Of a stretch of 64,000 nt of DNA, positions 17,056 through 24,866 are shown piece after piece. The stretch comes from Streptomyces sp. YPW6 (lineage in GTDB: Bacteria > Actinomycetota > Actinomycetes > Streptomycetales > Streptomycetaceae). Numbering within the stretch: the first letter of the stretch is position 1; each line of letters opens with the position of its first letter. Below the pieces are notes generated by a model. It was not told the origin of the DNA and ran no database searches. It saw only the letters and a program-made list of their open reading frames with translations. The stretch covers positions 1,364,001 through 1,428,000 of the forward strand of contig NZ_CP076457.1 in assembly GCF_018866325.1 (NCBI RefSeq), read 5' to 3'. The translations under genes and the position numbers were made by a program.

Positions 17056-18000
17056 TCACCCGTCGTGCCGCCCGGCGCCCATCGGGGCGGCACCCGGGAG
17101 GGCGAGGACCAGCTTTCCCCTCACCCGCCCCCGCTCGCTGACGCGGTGTGCCTGCGCCGCCTCCGCCAGGGGAAGGACGGCCTGGACTTCGACGTGCAGC
17201 GAGCCGGTGTCGATGAGCGCGCCGATCCTGCGCAGGGCCTCGCCGTCCGGAGCCACCACCACCCGGCGGGCGGTGATCCCGGGCAGGCGGTGCGCCTCGT
17301 CCACCGGTTCCGGGAGGGTGATGAGGGTGCCCCCGGGACGCAGCAGCGGCCAGGCGGCGTGCTGGGTCGGGCCGCCGACGGTGTCCAGAACGATGTCGAA
17401 CGGACCCGCGGCGGCCAGATCCGCCCCCGCCCGGTCGACGGGTGCGTGGACGCCGAGCCGGTCCAGGAACTCCAGGTTGCGGGCGGAAGCGGTGGCCGTG
17501 ACATGCGCTCCGAGGTGCCGGGCGAGCTGCACGGCGAAGTGCCCGACGCCGCCGGCGCCCGCATGGACCAGGACGCGCAGCCCGGCGGCGGCGCCGGCCG
17601 CCTCCAGCGCCTGCCAGGCCGTGAGCGCGGCGAGGGGCACGGCGGCGGCCTCCGCGAACGTGAGGGTCGCCGGCTTCGGCGCCACGGCGGAGGCGGGCAG
17701 GACCGCCAGCTCCTGGTAGGCACCGCCGTACGGCAGCGGGAGCATCCCGTACACGGCCTCACCGACCGCCGGTCCGCCGGGCACGGTGGCCCGCACGACC
17801 CCCGCCACGTCCCACCCGATGCCCTGGGGGAAGGGCCGGTCGTTGCGCACCGCCCCCTCACGGTGCTTCCAGTCCACGGGGTTCACACCGGCCGCCCGGA
17901 CCTCCACCAGGACATCTCCGTCCCCGGGAACCGGGTCCGGCCGCCGTGTGAGCTCCAGGACGCTCTCGTCGCCGTACCGGGAAAAGACCATGGCCTGCAT
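17056..18000 (-). CDS. NADP-dependent quinone/zeta-crystallin-like oxidoreductase
   Basis: A 314-residue medium-chain oxidoreductase without the structural-zinc cysteine cluster, so of the quinone oxidoreductase/YhdH-like group. It has the N-terminal GroES-like domain (VLVEVRAAGVNPVDWKHREG), a cofactor domain with VLVHAGAGGVGHFAVQLARHLGA and the end RVRGKLVL. ATG 18000 begins MQAMVFSRYG, the standard family start. It is divergent from an XRE regulator gene across 192 bp that contain a perfect 9-bp inverted repeat, so that regulator may control it. Likely role: NADPH reduction of a quinone or enone. Confidence 0.9.
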   Translation of the reverse strand: MQAMVFSRYGDESVLELTRRPDPVPGDGDVLVEVRAAGVNPVDWKHREGAVRNDRPFPQGIGWDVAGVVRATVPGGPAVGEAVYGMLPLPYGGAYQELAVLPASAVAPKPATLTFAEAAAVPLAALTAWQALEAAGAAAGLRVLVHAGAGGVGHFAVQLARHLGAHVTATASARNLEFLDRLGVHAPVDRAGADLAAAGPFDIVLDTVGGPTQHAAWPLLRPGGTLITLPEPVDEAHRLPGITARRVVVAPDGEALRRIGALIDTGSLHVEVQAVLPLAEAAQAHRVSERGRVRGKLVLALPGAAPMGAGRHDG

Positions 18001-18103
18001 CAGGGGACTCCTGTCGTGTGGCATGACGTGCGCCGCCCCGCCGGGCGGTGCGGTGGGGTGCGATGGCACCTGAGCACCACCCTCGGCGCCACGTCCCCGC
18101 GCA

Positions 18104-18149
18104 GCCAGTACCCGCCGAGTACCAGGCACGGCCCTCGGGGGGTACTGGC
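18104..18149. promoter_or_regulatory. inverted repeat in the divergent promoter
   Basis: Perfect inverted repeat GCCAGTACC (18104-18112) and GGTACTGGC (18141-18149), with an extra GAGTACCAG between the arms. It lies between the quinone oxidoreductase and the XRE regulator and is a candidate binding site for that regulator. Confidence 0.45.
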
Positions 18150-18192
18150 AGGGACAGGCCGACTGAGACGACCGCCGCGCATACTGGCGCTC

Positions 18193-19242
18193 ATGAAGTC
18201 GCAGAACGAACTGGGCCGTTACCTCGCGGTGCGGCGCTCCCGCGTCACACCGCGGTCGGCCGGGATCACCGTCCTCGACCGGCGCAGGGTCCCGGGGCTG
18301 CGCCGCGAGGAGGTCGCCGACCTCGCCGGAGTGAGCGCCGTCTACTACACGCGCCTGGAACAGGGGCGCGCACGCAACCCCTCGGACGCCGTCCTGGACG
18401 CCCTGGCGCGGGTACTGCTGCTCGACCCGACCGAGCGCGCCCATCTGCACGACCTCGCGCACCGAGGCCGTGACGGCCGGACCGCTCACCGCACTGCCCC
18501 ACCCGGCGGTGAGCGCGGTACGGACGAGAACGGCGAGCACGGTGCGGGCGCAGGCGGTGCGGGCACGCGGGACGGCTTGAAGCGCCTGCTGGCAGCGGTG
18601 GGCGCCGTCCCGGCCTACGTTCTCGGTCCCGCGATGGACGTCCTCGACGCCAACGGCCTGGCCCGGTCCCTGCTCGCGCACCCGGGCCGCGAGGCGCCGG
18701 CGCGATGGAACCTCGCGCTCCAGGTGTTCCTGGACCCCACCGCCCGTCGGATGTACCCGCGGTGGGAGGAAGTGGCCCGTCAGACCGTCGGGTTCCTGCG
18801 CCTGTCCGGCGGCCGCCGCCCCCGGGACCCCCGGCTGGCCGAGGTCGTCGCCCGGCTGAGCGGCCGGAGCGAGGAGTTCCGGTCGATGTGGTCGGAGCAG
18901 GAAGTGCGGGACAAGACGTTCGGCACGAAGAGGTTCCGGCATCCGGTCGTGGGGGAGCTGGACCTCGCGTACGAGACGCTCGCGCTGCCCGGCGACGAGG
19001 GTTGCCATCTGGTCGTCTTCACGGCCCCGGACCCGCGAGCGGACGCCGCACTGCGCCTGCTCGGCAGCTGGACGGCGGCGGACCCGGTCGGGACGAACGG
19101 AACGGTCGGGACGGTCGGGACGAACGGGCCGGAGGAACGGACGCAGCGGCACCGCGTTCCGCCCGGCACGGTGGACGAGCCGGTCAGGCCGGTCGGGTCT
19201 GTCGGGTCTGCTGAGTCGAGCGTGGTGGCCGAGCGCGGCTGA
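18193..19242 (+). CDS. XRE family regulator with MmyB-like ligand domain
   Basis: A 349-residue regulator. The ATG at 18193 is chosen because everything upstream in frame is antisense to the neighbouring oxidoreductase. The N-terminal helix-turn-helix contains the typical signature RVPGLRREEVADLAGVS followed by YYTRLEQGR, and the C-terminal half is an MmyB-like ligand-binding domain (NALARSLL-type motif here ANGLARSLLAHPG, then GELDLAYETLALPGD). The last 55 residues carry a short Gly-Thr repeat (GTNGTVGTVGTNG) encoded by tandem DNA. Such proteins pair with a divergent oxidoreductase in many Streptomyces, which matches the arrangement here. Confidence 0.9.
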   Translation: MKSQNELGRYLAVRRSRVTPRSAGITVLDRRRVPGLRREEVADLAGVSAVYYTRLEQGRARNPSDAVLDALARVLLLDPTERAHLHDLAHRGRDGRTAHRTAPPGGERGTDENGEHGAGAGGAGTRDGLKRLLAAVGAVPAYVLGPAMDVLDANGLARSLLAHPGREAPARWNLALQVFLDPTARRMYPRWEEVARQTVGFLRLSGGRRPRDPRLAEVVARLSGRSEEFRSMWSEQEVRDKTFGTKRFRHPVVGELDLAYETLALPGDEGCHLVVFTAPDPRADAALRLLGSWTAADPVGTNGTVGTVGTNGPEERTQRHRVPPGTVDEPVRPVGSVGSAESSVVAERG

Positions 19243-19330
19243 GAGGCGGCCGTTCGGCCGGGCGAGTGTCCGGTAGGTCGTGCGCTTTCCACCGTTGCCC
19301 CGCGATGACCCCCTCCGTAGGATGTAGCAG

Positions 19331-19750
19331 GTGATGAGCAATGATGACCCTTACACCCTGCGTCCCGGCCCTCCTCCCGTGGAGACCTATCGCCGACTGC
19401 GGGTGACTTCGGGACTGAGCGCGATGAGCACGGCGGCGGCCGAAGCGGGGCTGCCCAACACCTGGCACGGCGTGACGGTGCTGTGCGGGGACGAGCCGGT
19501 CGGGATGGGCCGGATCATCGGAGACGGCGGCTGCTTCCTCCAGATCGTCGACATCTGCGTCACTCCGGAACACCAGGGCCGCGGGCTGGGCCGACGCATC
19601 ATGGCGGAGTTGACGGGCGAACTGGAGCGGCGAGCACCCGCCGGGGCCTACGTCTCGCTGATCGCCGACGGGGACGCCCGGTTCCTGTACGAGAAGTTCG
19701 ACTTCCGACCCACGGCCCCGGCCTCGATCGGCATGTACCGCACCGTGTGA
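19331..19750 (+). CDS. GNAT family N-acetyltransferase
   Basis: A 139-residue acetyltransferase. The acetyl-CoA binding motif A is clear: VDICVTPEHQGRGLGRRIMAEL (Q/R-x-x-G-x-G/A). The end FLYEKFDFRPTAP is the usual motif B. Either GTG 19331 or the next codon ATG 19334 is the start; an AGGA lies 8 bp before the GTG. The substrate is unknown. It sits alone between the XRE and GntR regulator genes and shows no sign of belonging to the hydroxyproline regulon. Confidence 0.88.
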   Translation: MMSNDDPYTLRPGPPPVETYRRLRVTSGLSAMSTAAAEAGLPNTWHGVTVLCGDEPVGMGRIIGDGGCFLQIVDICVTPEHQGRGLGRRIMAELTGELERRAPAGAYVSLIADGDARFLYEKFDFRPTAPASIGMYRTV

Positions 19751-19877
19751 CACCGGCCCGGACCATGGGCGGGCGGGCGCCGAACGGTCACCGCTTGCCG
19801 CGATCAGGGCGGGCGTCCGAGCACTCCGCGACCGGCGCGGGCCGGAGCCCGCGGGCGAGCGCGAATACACCGCGCAA

Positions 19878-19905
19878 CGTGACATTGTATAGTGCGGTGA
19901 CATAT
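19878..19905. promoter_or_regulatory. putative autoregulatory operator of the GntR gene
   Basis: CGTGACATTG (19878-19887) and GGTGACATAT (19896-19905) lie 15-42 bp before the GntR ATG, in unusually AT-rich DNA that also holds a -10-like TATAGT. The 9-mer CAATGTCAC is shared exactly (opposite strand) with the site at 27880-27888. The location fits negative autoregulation; this is inferred. Confidence 0.55.
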
Positions 19906-19919
19906 CTGAAGGGGAACGC

Positions 19920-20630
19920 ATGAGTGAGCTGAAGTCCCGCAAACTCATCTCGGTGCAGGAACATCTGCGCGACCAGGTGGCCAACGCCCTGCGGGCCGCG
20001 CTGATAGCGGGGGAACTCCAGCCCGGCGTGATCTACTCGGCGCCCACCCTGGCCGCCGAGTACGGCGTCTCGGCCACACCCGTACGGGAGGCCATGCTGG
20101 ATCTGGCCCGGGAGGGCCTGGTCGAGGCGGTGCGCAACAAGGGCTTCCGGGTCACCGAGCTCTCCGAGCGCGACCTGGACGAGTACACCGAGATCCGCGC
20201 GCTCATCGAGATCCCCACCATCGGCCGGGTGACCCGCACCGCTTCCCGCGAGCAGCTGGAGGCGGTGCGCCCGGTGGCCGAGGAGATCGTGGCCGCCGCA
20301 CAGCGGGGCGACCTGATCGGCTACCTGGAGTCGGACCGCCGCTTCCATCTCGACCTGCTCGCCCTCGCGGGGAACGCGCGCCTCGTCGAGACGGTGGCCG
20401 ATCTGCGCAAGCGCTCCCGGCTGTACGGACTCACCGACCTGTCCCAGGAAGGGACGCTGGTGGGTTCGGCGCGGGAGCACACCGCACTCCTGGACATCAT
20501 GATCGAGGGCGACGCGGAGGCCGCCGAGGAACACATGCGCCGCCATCTCGCGCATGTACGGACCCTGTGGGCGGCCCGGAAGCGCGAGGCCGAACGCGCG
20601 GCGCCGTCCCGCAAGCTCGGCGCGCGCTGA
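19920..20630 (+). CDS. GntR/FadR-type regulator (FCD domain), likely hydroxyproline regulon
   Basis: A 236-residue regulator. Residues 10-78 are a GntR winged helix (ISVQEHLRDQVANALRAALIAGEL, then SATPVREAMLDLAREGLVEAV). Residues 90-220 are an FCD ligand domain with the expected metal-binding pattern: Asp in SDRRFHLDLL, His in REHTALLDIM and His in HMRRHLAHV. FCD regulators typically sense small organic acids. It lies beside the catabolic operon 20691-27842, and a common motif recurs in the catabolic promoters, so the effector is probably a hydroxyproline intermediate. It is convergent with the cyclodeaminase-like gene across a terminator. Confidence 0.92.
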   Translation: MSELKSRKLISVQEHLRDQVANALRAALIAGELQPGVIYSAPTLAAEYGVSATPVREAMLDLAREGLVEAVRNKGFRVTELSERDLDEYTEIRALIEIPTIGRVTRTASREQLEAVRPVAEEIVAAAQRGDLIGYLESDRRFHLDLLALAGNARLVETVADLRKRSRLYGLTDLSQEGTLVGSAREHTALLDIMIEGDAEAAEEHMRRHLAHVRTLWAARKREAERAAPSRKLGAR

Positions 20631-20641
20631 CACACGAGCCG

Positions 20642-20672
20642 GCCGGGGGCGGCGCGTGTTGCCGCTCCCGGC
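20642..20672. terminator. bidirectional terminator
   Basis: Hairpin GCCGGGGGCGGC (20642-20653), 7-nt loop, GCCGCTCCCGGC (20661-20672), with one G-T pair, placed between the convergent GntR gene and catabolic operon. Confidence 0.6.
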
Positions 20673-20690
20673 AGCCGAGTCCCGCCCACC

Positions 20691-21632
20691 TCACCGCCCC
20701 GGAAGCGGCGTTGACTGCTTCCGCCGGTGGGCCGCGACAGCCACCACCAGGTCCTGCCAGCCCATACCGCACGTCTTCACCACCAGTGGCCGGCCGGCCG
20801 GGACGGCTGCCCGGCCGGCCGCCAGGTCCGCCAGGGTGACCAGCCGGTCCGGGTCGAGCGCGCCCTCACGGATCGCCAGCACCACGTCGCCCGCCTCACG
20901 GAGGGCGGTCTCCCGGCTCTCCACCAGCACCGTCGCGCGTCGCATCAGCGCGCCGTCGAGCTCCCGCGCGTCCGGTTCGTGCGAGCCGACCGCCAGTACC
21001 ACCGACTCGTCGGACAACAGCCGCCCGTCGAGCACCGGTTCGCGCGCGGACGTCGCCGTGACGACGACGTGGGCGCGCCGCACCGCGGCCGCCACCGCCT
21101 CGTCGCCCGCGGCCGGATGGCGGTCCGCCCAGCCGGGCACGGGCCCGCCGCGCCGGGTGACGACCGTGACGTCACCGACCGGGGCGTGCGCCCGGACGGC
21201 GGCGACGTGCCCCTCCCCCTGGGGGCCCGCGCCGAAGACCACCAGGCGCAGTTCACCCGGCCGGCCGGCGAGCGCCCGCAGCCGCTCCCGACAGGCCGCG
21301 ACCGAGACCGCCGGGGTGCGCAGGGACGTCAGCGCCACCCCGTCCAGGAGGGCCACCGGCGTCAGCGTCGCGCTGTCGTGCAGCAGATACGTGGCGTTGA
21401 TCCGCCGCAGCCCGCGCCCGGGGTTGCCGGGTGCGACGGTGGCGACCTTCACTCCGAACCAGCCGCCGTACTCCGCGGGCATGAGCAGCCCCTGACCGTG
21501 AGCCAGTGGCACGACCGCCCTCGGTACGCCGCCGTCCGGGTCGAGCCCCCCGGCCAGCGCCTCCCGGACCGCTGCCACGGCGGCGGCCGGGCCGAGCGCG
21601 GCCACGTCCGCCGCGTCGAGCGTCGCGGTCAT
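20691..21632 (-). CDS. ornithine cyclodeaminase/mu-crystallin family reductase
   Basis: A 313-residue protein with the family layout: an N-terminal dimer domain (GGWFGVKVATVAPGN, INATYLLHD), the arginine/substrate region LTSLRTPAVSVAAC, and a Rossmann motif VVFGAGPQGEGH. Members in hydroxyproline clusters act as delta-1-pyrroline-2-carboxylate reductases, making L-proline from the product of 3-hydroxyproline dehydration. That is the most likely role here, because the neighbouring gene is a second proline-racemase-family member. True ornithine cyclodeaminase activity is less likely in this setting. It is the last gene of the catabolic operon and its start overlaps the preceding stop. Confidence 0.85.
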   Translation of the reverse strand: MTATLDAADVAALGPAAAVAAVREALAGGLDPDGGVPRAVVPLAHGQGLLMPAEYGGWFGVKVATVAPGNPGRGLRRINATYLLHDSATLTPVALLDGVALTSLRTPAVSVAACRERLRALAGRPGELRLVVFGAGPQGEGHVAAVRAHAPVGDVTVVTRRGGPVPGWADRHPAAGDEAVAAAVRRAHVVVTATSAREPVLDGRLLSDESVVLAVGSHEPDARELDGALMRRATVLVESRETALREAGDVVLAIREGALDPDRLVTLADLAAGRAAVPAGRPLVVKTCGMGWQDLVVAVAAHRRKQSTPLPGR

Positions 21633-22359
21633 CGCAGCACGAACCCGGGTACGAGGGTGTCGTCCGGATCGACGATGAAGCGGCCGGTCCCGGTGGCGTA
21701 CGCGGTGCCCGTCACGGCGGGAACGACCGCGGGACGGCCGCGCACCGTGGTGAGCCGCTCGATGCGGGCACGGAAGACGGAGCCCACCACCGACTCGTGC
21801 CGCAGCTCGTCACCGAGGCGGAGTTCCCCGGAGCCGGCCAGGAGCGCCACCCGGGCCGCGGTGCCCGAACCGCACGGGGAGCGGTCGACCTGGCCGTCCG
21901 CGAACACCGTGACGTTGCGGTGGTGCAGTTGCCGGGTGCCGTCGGGCCGTTCGACCGGGGAGCCTGCCTCCTCGGTGAACACGGTCCCGTAGACGCCGGA
22001 CAGCCGCGGGTCGTCGGGGTGCTGGGCGGCGTCGGCGGCGTTCAGCGCGTCGCGGATCTCGCGTCCGGCCGCGATGAGCGCGGTGACGTCCCCCGGCCGG
22101 ACCCGCGGGCCGGTGCCGAGAGCGGCCACGGGGAGAACCGCGTACATGGCGCCGCCGAAGGCGATGTCGACGGTGAGGGTCCCGTACGAGGTTTCCACCT
22201 CGACACCGCGTGCGTGGACGTGGCCGGGGACGTTGACGAAGGTCACGTCCGCGACCCTCCCGCCCGCCGTGCGCACGCTCGCCGTCACCCGGCCGGAGGG
22301 GACGTCGACGACGACGTCCGCCGTGCCGTCGGCCGGCGCCGGGACGCGGCCGGTGGCGA

Positions 22360-22391
22360 CCGCCCAGGCGCCCAGGCGCCCAGGCGCCCAG
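22360..22391 (-). repeat. 8-bp tandem repeat that breaks the reading frame
   Basis: Three perfect copies of GCGCCCAG (22368, 22376, 22384) and one degenerate copy (CCGCCCAG, 22360). They fall about 30 bp after the first catalytic Cys codon of the second racemase-family gene and place its two halves in different frames. Eight is not a multiple of three, so each slip event changes the frame. Confidence 0.85.
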
Positions 22392-22682
22392 GGCGATCGT
22401 GCCGTGGCCGCAGGCCGTGGAGAAGCCGTCCGTGTGCCAGAAGAGGGCGCCGAGATGGGCCCCGGCGTCGTCGGGCGGGACCAGGAAGGCCCCGTACATG
22501 TCGGCGTGGCCACGCGGCTCCCCGCACAACAGGGCCCGGGTCCACTGTGCTTCGGCGTCGGCGACGGCGGCCGTACGGCGCTCGGCGACCGTGAGCCCCG
22601 GCCCGGTCACGGCCGGCGGGGACACGGGCACGATCCGGAAGGGCTCCCCGCCCGTGTGCCAGTCGGCCGTCTCGATCGGTCC

Positions 22683-22892
22683 GGTGTACGGGCGGGAGGC
22701 TCCTGTCGGTCCGGTGCGGGGAAGGGCGGTTCCCGTCTGCGCGGCACACGGGCGGGTGGATTCCCTCGGCCCGGTGTACGGGCGGGTGTCTTCCCTCGGC
22801 CCGGAGTGCGGGCGGGTGTCTTCCCTCGGCCCGGTGTACGGGCGGGTGTCTTCCCTCGGCCCGGAGTGCGGACGAGTGGTTCCCGTCGGTCC
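22683..22892 (-). repeat. 30-bp minisatellite encoding 10-residue repeats
   Basis: Seven units of 30 bp, in frame, encode a GPREDTRPxx-type repeat (residues 18-87) in front of the catalytic domain of the second racemase-family protein. The middle units are almost identical in DNA. Known members of the family begin only a few residues before the ADWHTGGEP motif, so this is an insertion specific to this gene. Confidence 0.85.
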
Positions 22893-22939
22893 GGCGCACG
22901 GATCGGGGGCGTCCATCGACTCGGTGTGCCCGGCGGCGG

Positions 22940-23941
22940 TCATACGGTGAATCCCTCCGGGTAGGGGTCGGCCGGGTCCAGCAGATACTGCGCCGTCCCG
23001 GTGATCCAGGCACGGCCGGTGACGGAGGGCAGGACGGCGGGCCGGCCGCCGACGGTGCCCTCGTCCAGGATGCGCCCGGTGAAGCGGGAGCCGATGAAGG
23101 ACTCGTTGACGAAGTCCTGCCCGGTCTTCAGGAGTCCGCGCGCGTGCAGCTGGGCCATCCGGGCACTGGTCCCCGTCCCGCAGGGCGAGCGGTCGAACCA
23201 GCCCGGGTGGATGGCCATGGCGTGCCGCGAGTGCTCGGCGGTGGAGCCGGGGGCCTCCAGATAGACGTGGTGGCAGACGTCGATGGCGGGGTTCTCCGGG
23301 TGGACCACCGGGTTCTGCTCGTTGACCGCCCGCATGACGGCCAGGCCCGCGTCGAGCAGCCGGCCCTTCTCCGCCCGGTCGAAGGGGATGCCGAGGTCCT
23401 CGGTGCGCACGATCGCGTAGAAGTTGCCGCCGTACGCCATGTCGTAACGGACCGGGCCGAACCCCGCCACCTCGACGACCTGGTCCAGCGCGTGGCTGTA
23501 GGAGGGGACGTTCTCCAGGGTGACGGACTCCGCCCGGCCGTCGCGCACGGCGACCCGTGCCGTGACGAGACCGGCGGGCGTGTCGAGGCGGATGAGGGTC
23601 TGCGGCTCGACCGCCTCGACCATGCCAGTCTCCACCAGGACCGTCGCCACGCCGATGGTGCCGTGGCCGCACATCGGCAGGCAGCCGGAGACCTCGATGA
23701 ACAGCACGCCGAAGTCGGCGTCCGGCCGGGTCGGGGGCTGGAGGATCGCGCCGGACATGGACGCGTGGCCACGCGGCTCGCACATCAGCAGGGTGCGCAG
23801 CCCGTCCCGTTCGGCCATGAACCGCTGCCGCCGCTCCGCCATGGTCGCGCCCGGCAGAACGCCCACCCCGCCGGTGATCACCCGGGTCGGCATGCCCTCG
23901 GTGTGCGAGTCGACCGCGTGGTAACAGACCCTGGAACGCAC
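22940..23941 (-). CDS. 4-hydroxyproline 2-epimerase (proline racemase family)
   Basis: A 333-residue enzyme starting at GTG 23941. Both catalytic cysteines are present: MCGHGTIGVA near residue 90 and DRSPCGTGTSARMAQLHARG near 250, together with the N-terminal AVDSHTEGMPTRVI. Cys/Cys members interconvert L- and D-configurations at C2; in a cluster with a D-amino acid dehydrogenase and a DHDPS-like deaminase the reaction should be trans-4-hydroxy-L-proline to cis-4-hydroxy-D-proline, the first step of the pathway. It follows the deaminase gene by 1 bp and is translationally coupled to the second racemase-family gene. Confidence 0.88.
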   Translation of the reverse strand: MRSRVCYHAVDSHTEGMPTRVITGGVGVLPGATMAERRQRFMAERDGLRTLLMCEPRGHASMSGAILQPPTRPDADFGVLFIEVSGCLPMCGHGTIGVATVLVETGMVEAVEPQTLIRLDTPAGLVTARVAVRDGRAESVTLENVPSYSHALDQVVEVAGFGPVRYDMAYGGNFYAIVRTEDLGIPFDRAEKGRLLDAGLAVMRAVNEQNPVVHPENPAIDVCHHVYLEAPGSTAEHSRHAMAIHPGWFDRSPCGTGTSARMAQLHARGLLKTGQDFVNESFIGSRFTGRILDEGTVGGRPAVLPSVTGRAWITGTAQYLLDPADPYPEGFTV

Positions 23942-23942
23942 G

Positions 23943-24857
23943 TCAGTTCACCCCCGCGTCGATGAGGGCCTGGGTCGCGGAACGTACGACCGCCTCGGTC
24001 TCAGGGTCCAGGGCCTGGCGGGGCGGCCGGCACACGCCGCCGGTCCGGCCGATCATGTCCTGGCCGAGCTTGATCGCCTGGACGAACTCGGTCCTGCTGT
24101 CCCAGCGCAGTACGGAGTGGAGCCGGCGGTAGAGGGGGAGGGCGCTGGTGAGGTCGCCGGCCAGCGCGGCCTCGTACAGGTCGAGGCAGGCGCGCGGGAA
24201 GACCTGGGGGTACCCGGCGACCCAGCCCTTGGCCCCGGCGACGGCGACTTCGAGGAGGGTGTCGTCGGTGCCGATGATCAGGTCGAGCCCGGGGGCGAGT
24301 TCGTTGATGGCGTAGCACCGCCGGACGTCCCCGGAGAACTCCTTCACGCCCACGATGAACCCCTCGGCGTGCAGCTTGGCCAGCAGTTCGGGGCGCAGGT
24401 CGACCTTGGTGTCGATGGGGTTGTTGTAGGCGGTGACGGGCAGACCGGCGGAGGCCACCATCGCGTAGTGCTCCAGGACGGCGCGGTCGTCGGCCCGGTA
24501 GGCGTTGGGCGGCAGGCACATGACGGCCCGGCAGCCGGCGTCCTTGGCGAAGAGCGCGTGCCGCCGGGCCTCGACCGCGCCGTACGCGCCGACGCCCGGC
24601 ATCACGGTGAAGCCCTCGGGGGCGTGGGCGACGGCGGTCTCGACGACGCGGTCGCGCTCCTCGTACGTGAGGGTCTGGTACTCGCCCAGCGACCCGTTGG
24701 GGGCCACGCCGTGCAGGCCCTGTTCGGCGAGCCAGGCGACGTTGTCCCCGTAGGCGCCGTGGTCGACGGCGAGATCCCGGCCGAAGGGGAGGCTCGTCGC
24801 GACGATGACACCGTGCCAGGGCATACGGGTGGGGGCCGTGGGGTCGACGCTGTCCAT
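23943..24857 (-). CDS. DHDPS-family 1-pyrroline-4-hydroxy-2-carboxylate deaminase
   Basis: A 304-residue class I aldolase-type lyase of the dihydrodipicolinate synthase family. The ATG at 24857 has a GAGGAG ribosome site. The Schiff-base lysine is in GVKEFSGDVR, the conserved tyrosine in VTAYNNP, and the substrate loop is NGSLGEYQTLTYEER. In hydroxyproline clusters this family removes water and ammonia from 1-pyrroline-4-hydroxy-2-carboxylate to give alpha-ketoglutarate semialdehyde. The neighbours (dehydrogenase subunits upstream, epimerase downstream) make this much more likely than lysine biosynthesis. Confidence 0.88.
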   Translation of the reverse strand: MDSVDPTAPTRMPWHGVIVATSLPFGRDLAVDHGAYGDNVAWLAEQGLHGVAPNGSLGEYQTLTYEERDRVVETAVAHAPEGFTVMPGVGAYGAVEARRHALFAKDAGCRAVMCLPPNAYRADDRAVLEHYAMVASAGLPVTAYNNPIDTKVDLRPELLAKLHAEGFIVGVKEFSGDVRRCYAINELAPGLDLIIGTDDTLLEVAVAGAKGWVAGYPQVFPRACLDLYEAALAGDLTSALPLYRRLHSVLRWDSRTEFVQAIKLGQDMIGRTGGVCRPPRQALDPETEAVVRSATQALIDAGVN

Positions 24858-24866
24858 GGGAACTCC

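Larger units (their letters stand above)
21629..22943 (-). pseudogene. second proline racemase/hydroxyproline epimerase-family gene, frameshifted
   Basis: Two frames together encode one proline-racemase-family protein. The first frame starts at ATG 22943, overlapping the epimerase stop (ATGA), and reads through a 10-residue repeat region to ADWHTGGEPFRIV, LLCGEPRGHADMYG and the first catalytic Cys in ACGHGTIALGAWA. It then meets an 8-bp tandem repeat (22360-22391) that shifts the frame. The second frame continues with AVATGRVPAP, VTFVNVPGHVHARG and the second Cys in DRSPCGSGTAA to the stop at 21629. Both active-site positions are Cys, as in racemases and epimerases; trans-3-hydroxyproline dehydratases usually have Thr at the second. 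The gene is in frame with two or five repeat units but not with the four present. It may be inactive, phase-variable, or affected by an assembly error. Confidence 0.8.

Noticed and set aside
16803..17141. A complete small protein downstream of the TetR gene
   Set aside because: The frame keeps hydrolase similarity only for its first 30 residues and is then random; the C-terminal end of the hydrolase lies in another frame.
20691..21632. True ornithine cyclodeaminase
   Set aside because: Genomic context of hydroxyproline degradation favours the pyrroline-2-carboxylate reductase role of this family.
22683..22892. CRISPR array
   Set aside because: The 30-bp units are contiguous without unique spacers, are in frame and encode GPREDTRP-like repeats, so this is a minisatellite.
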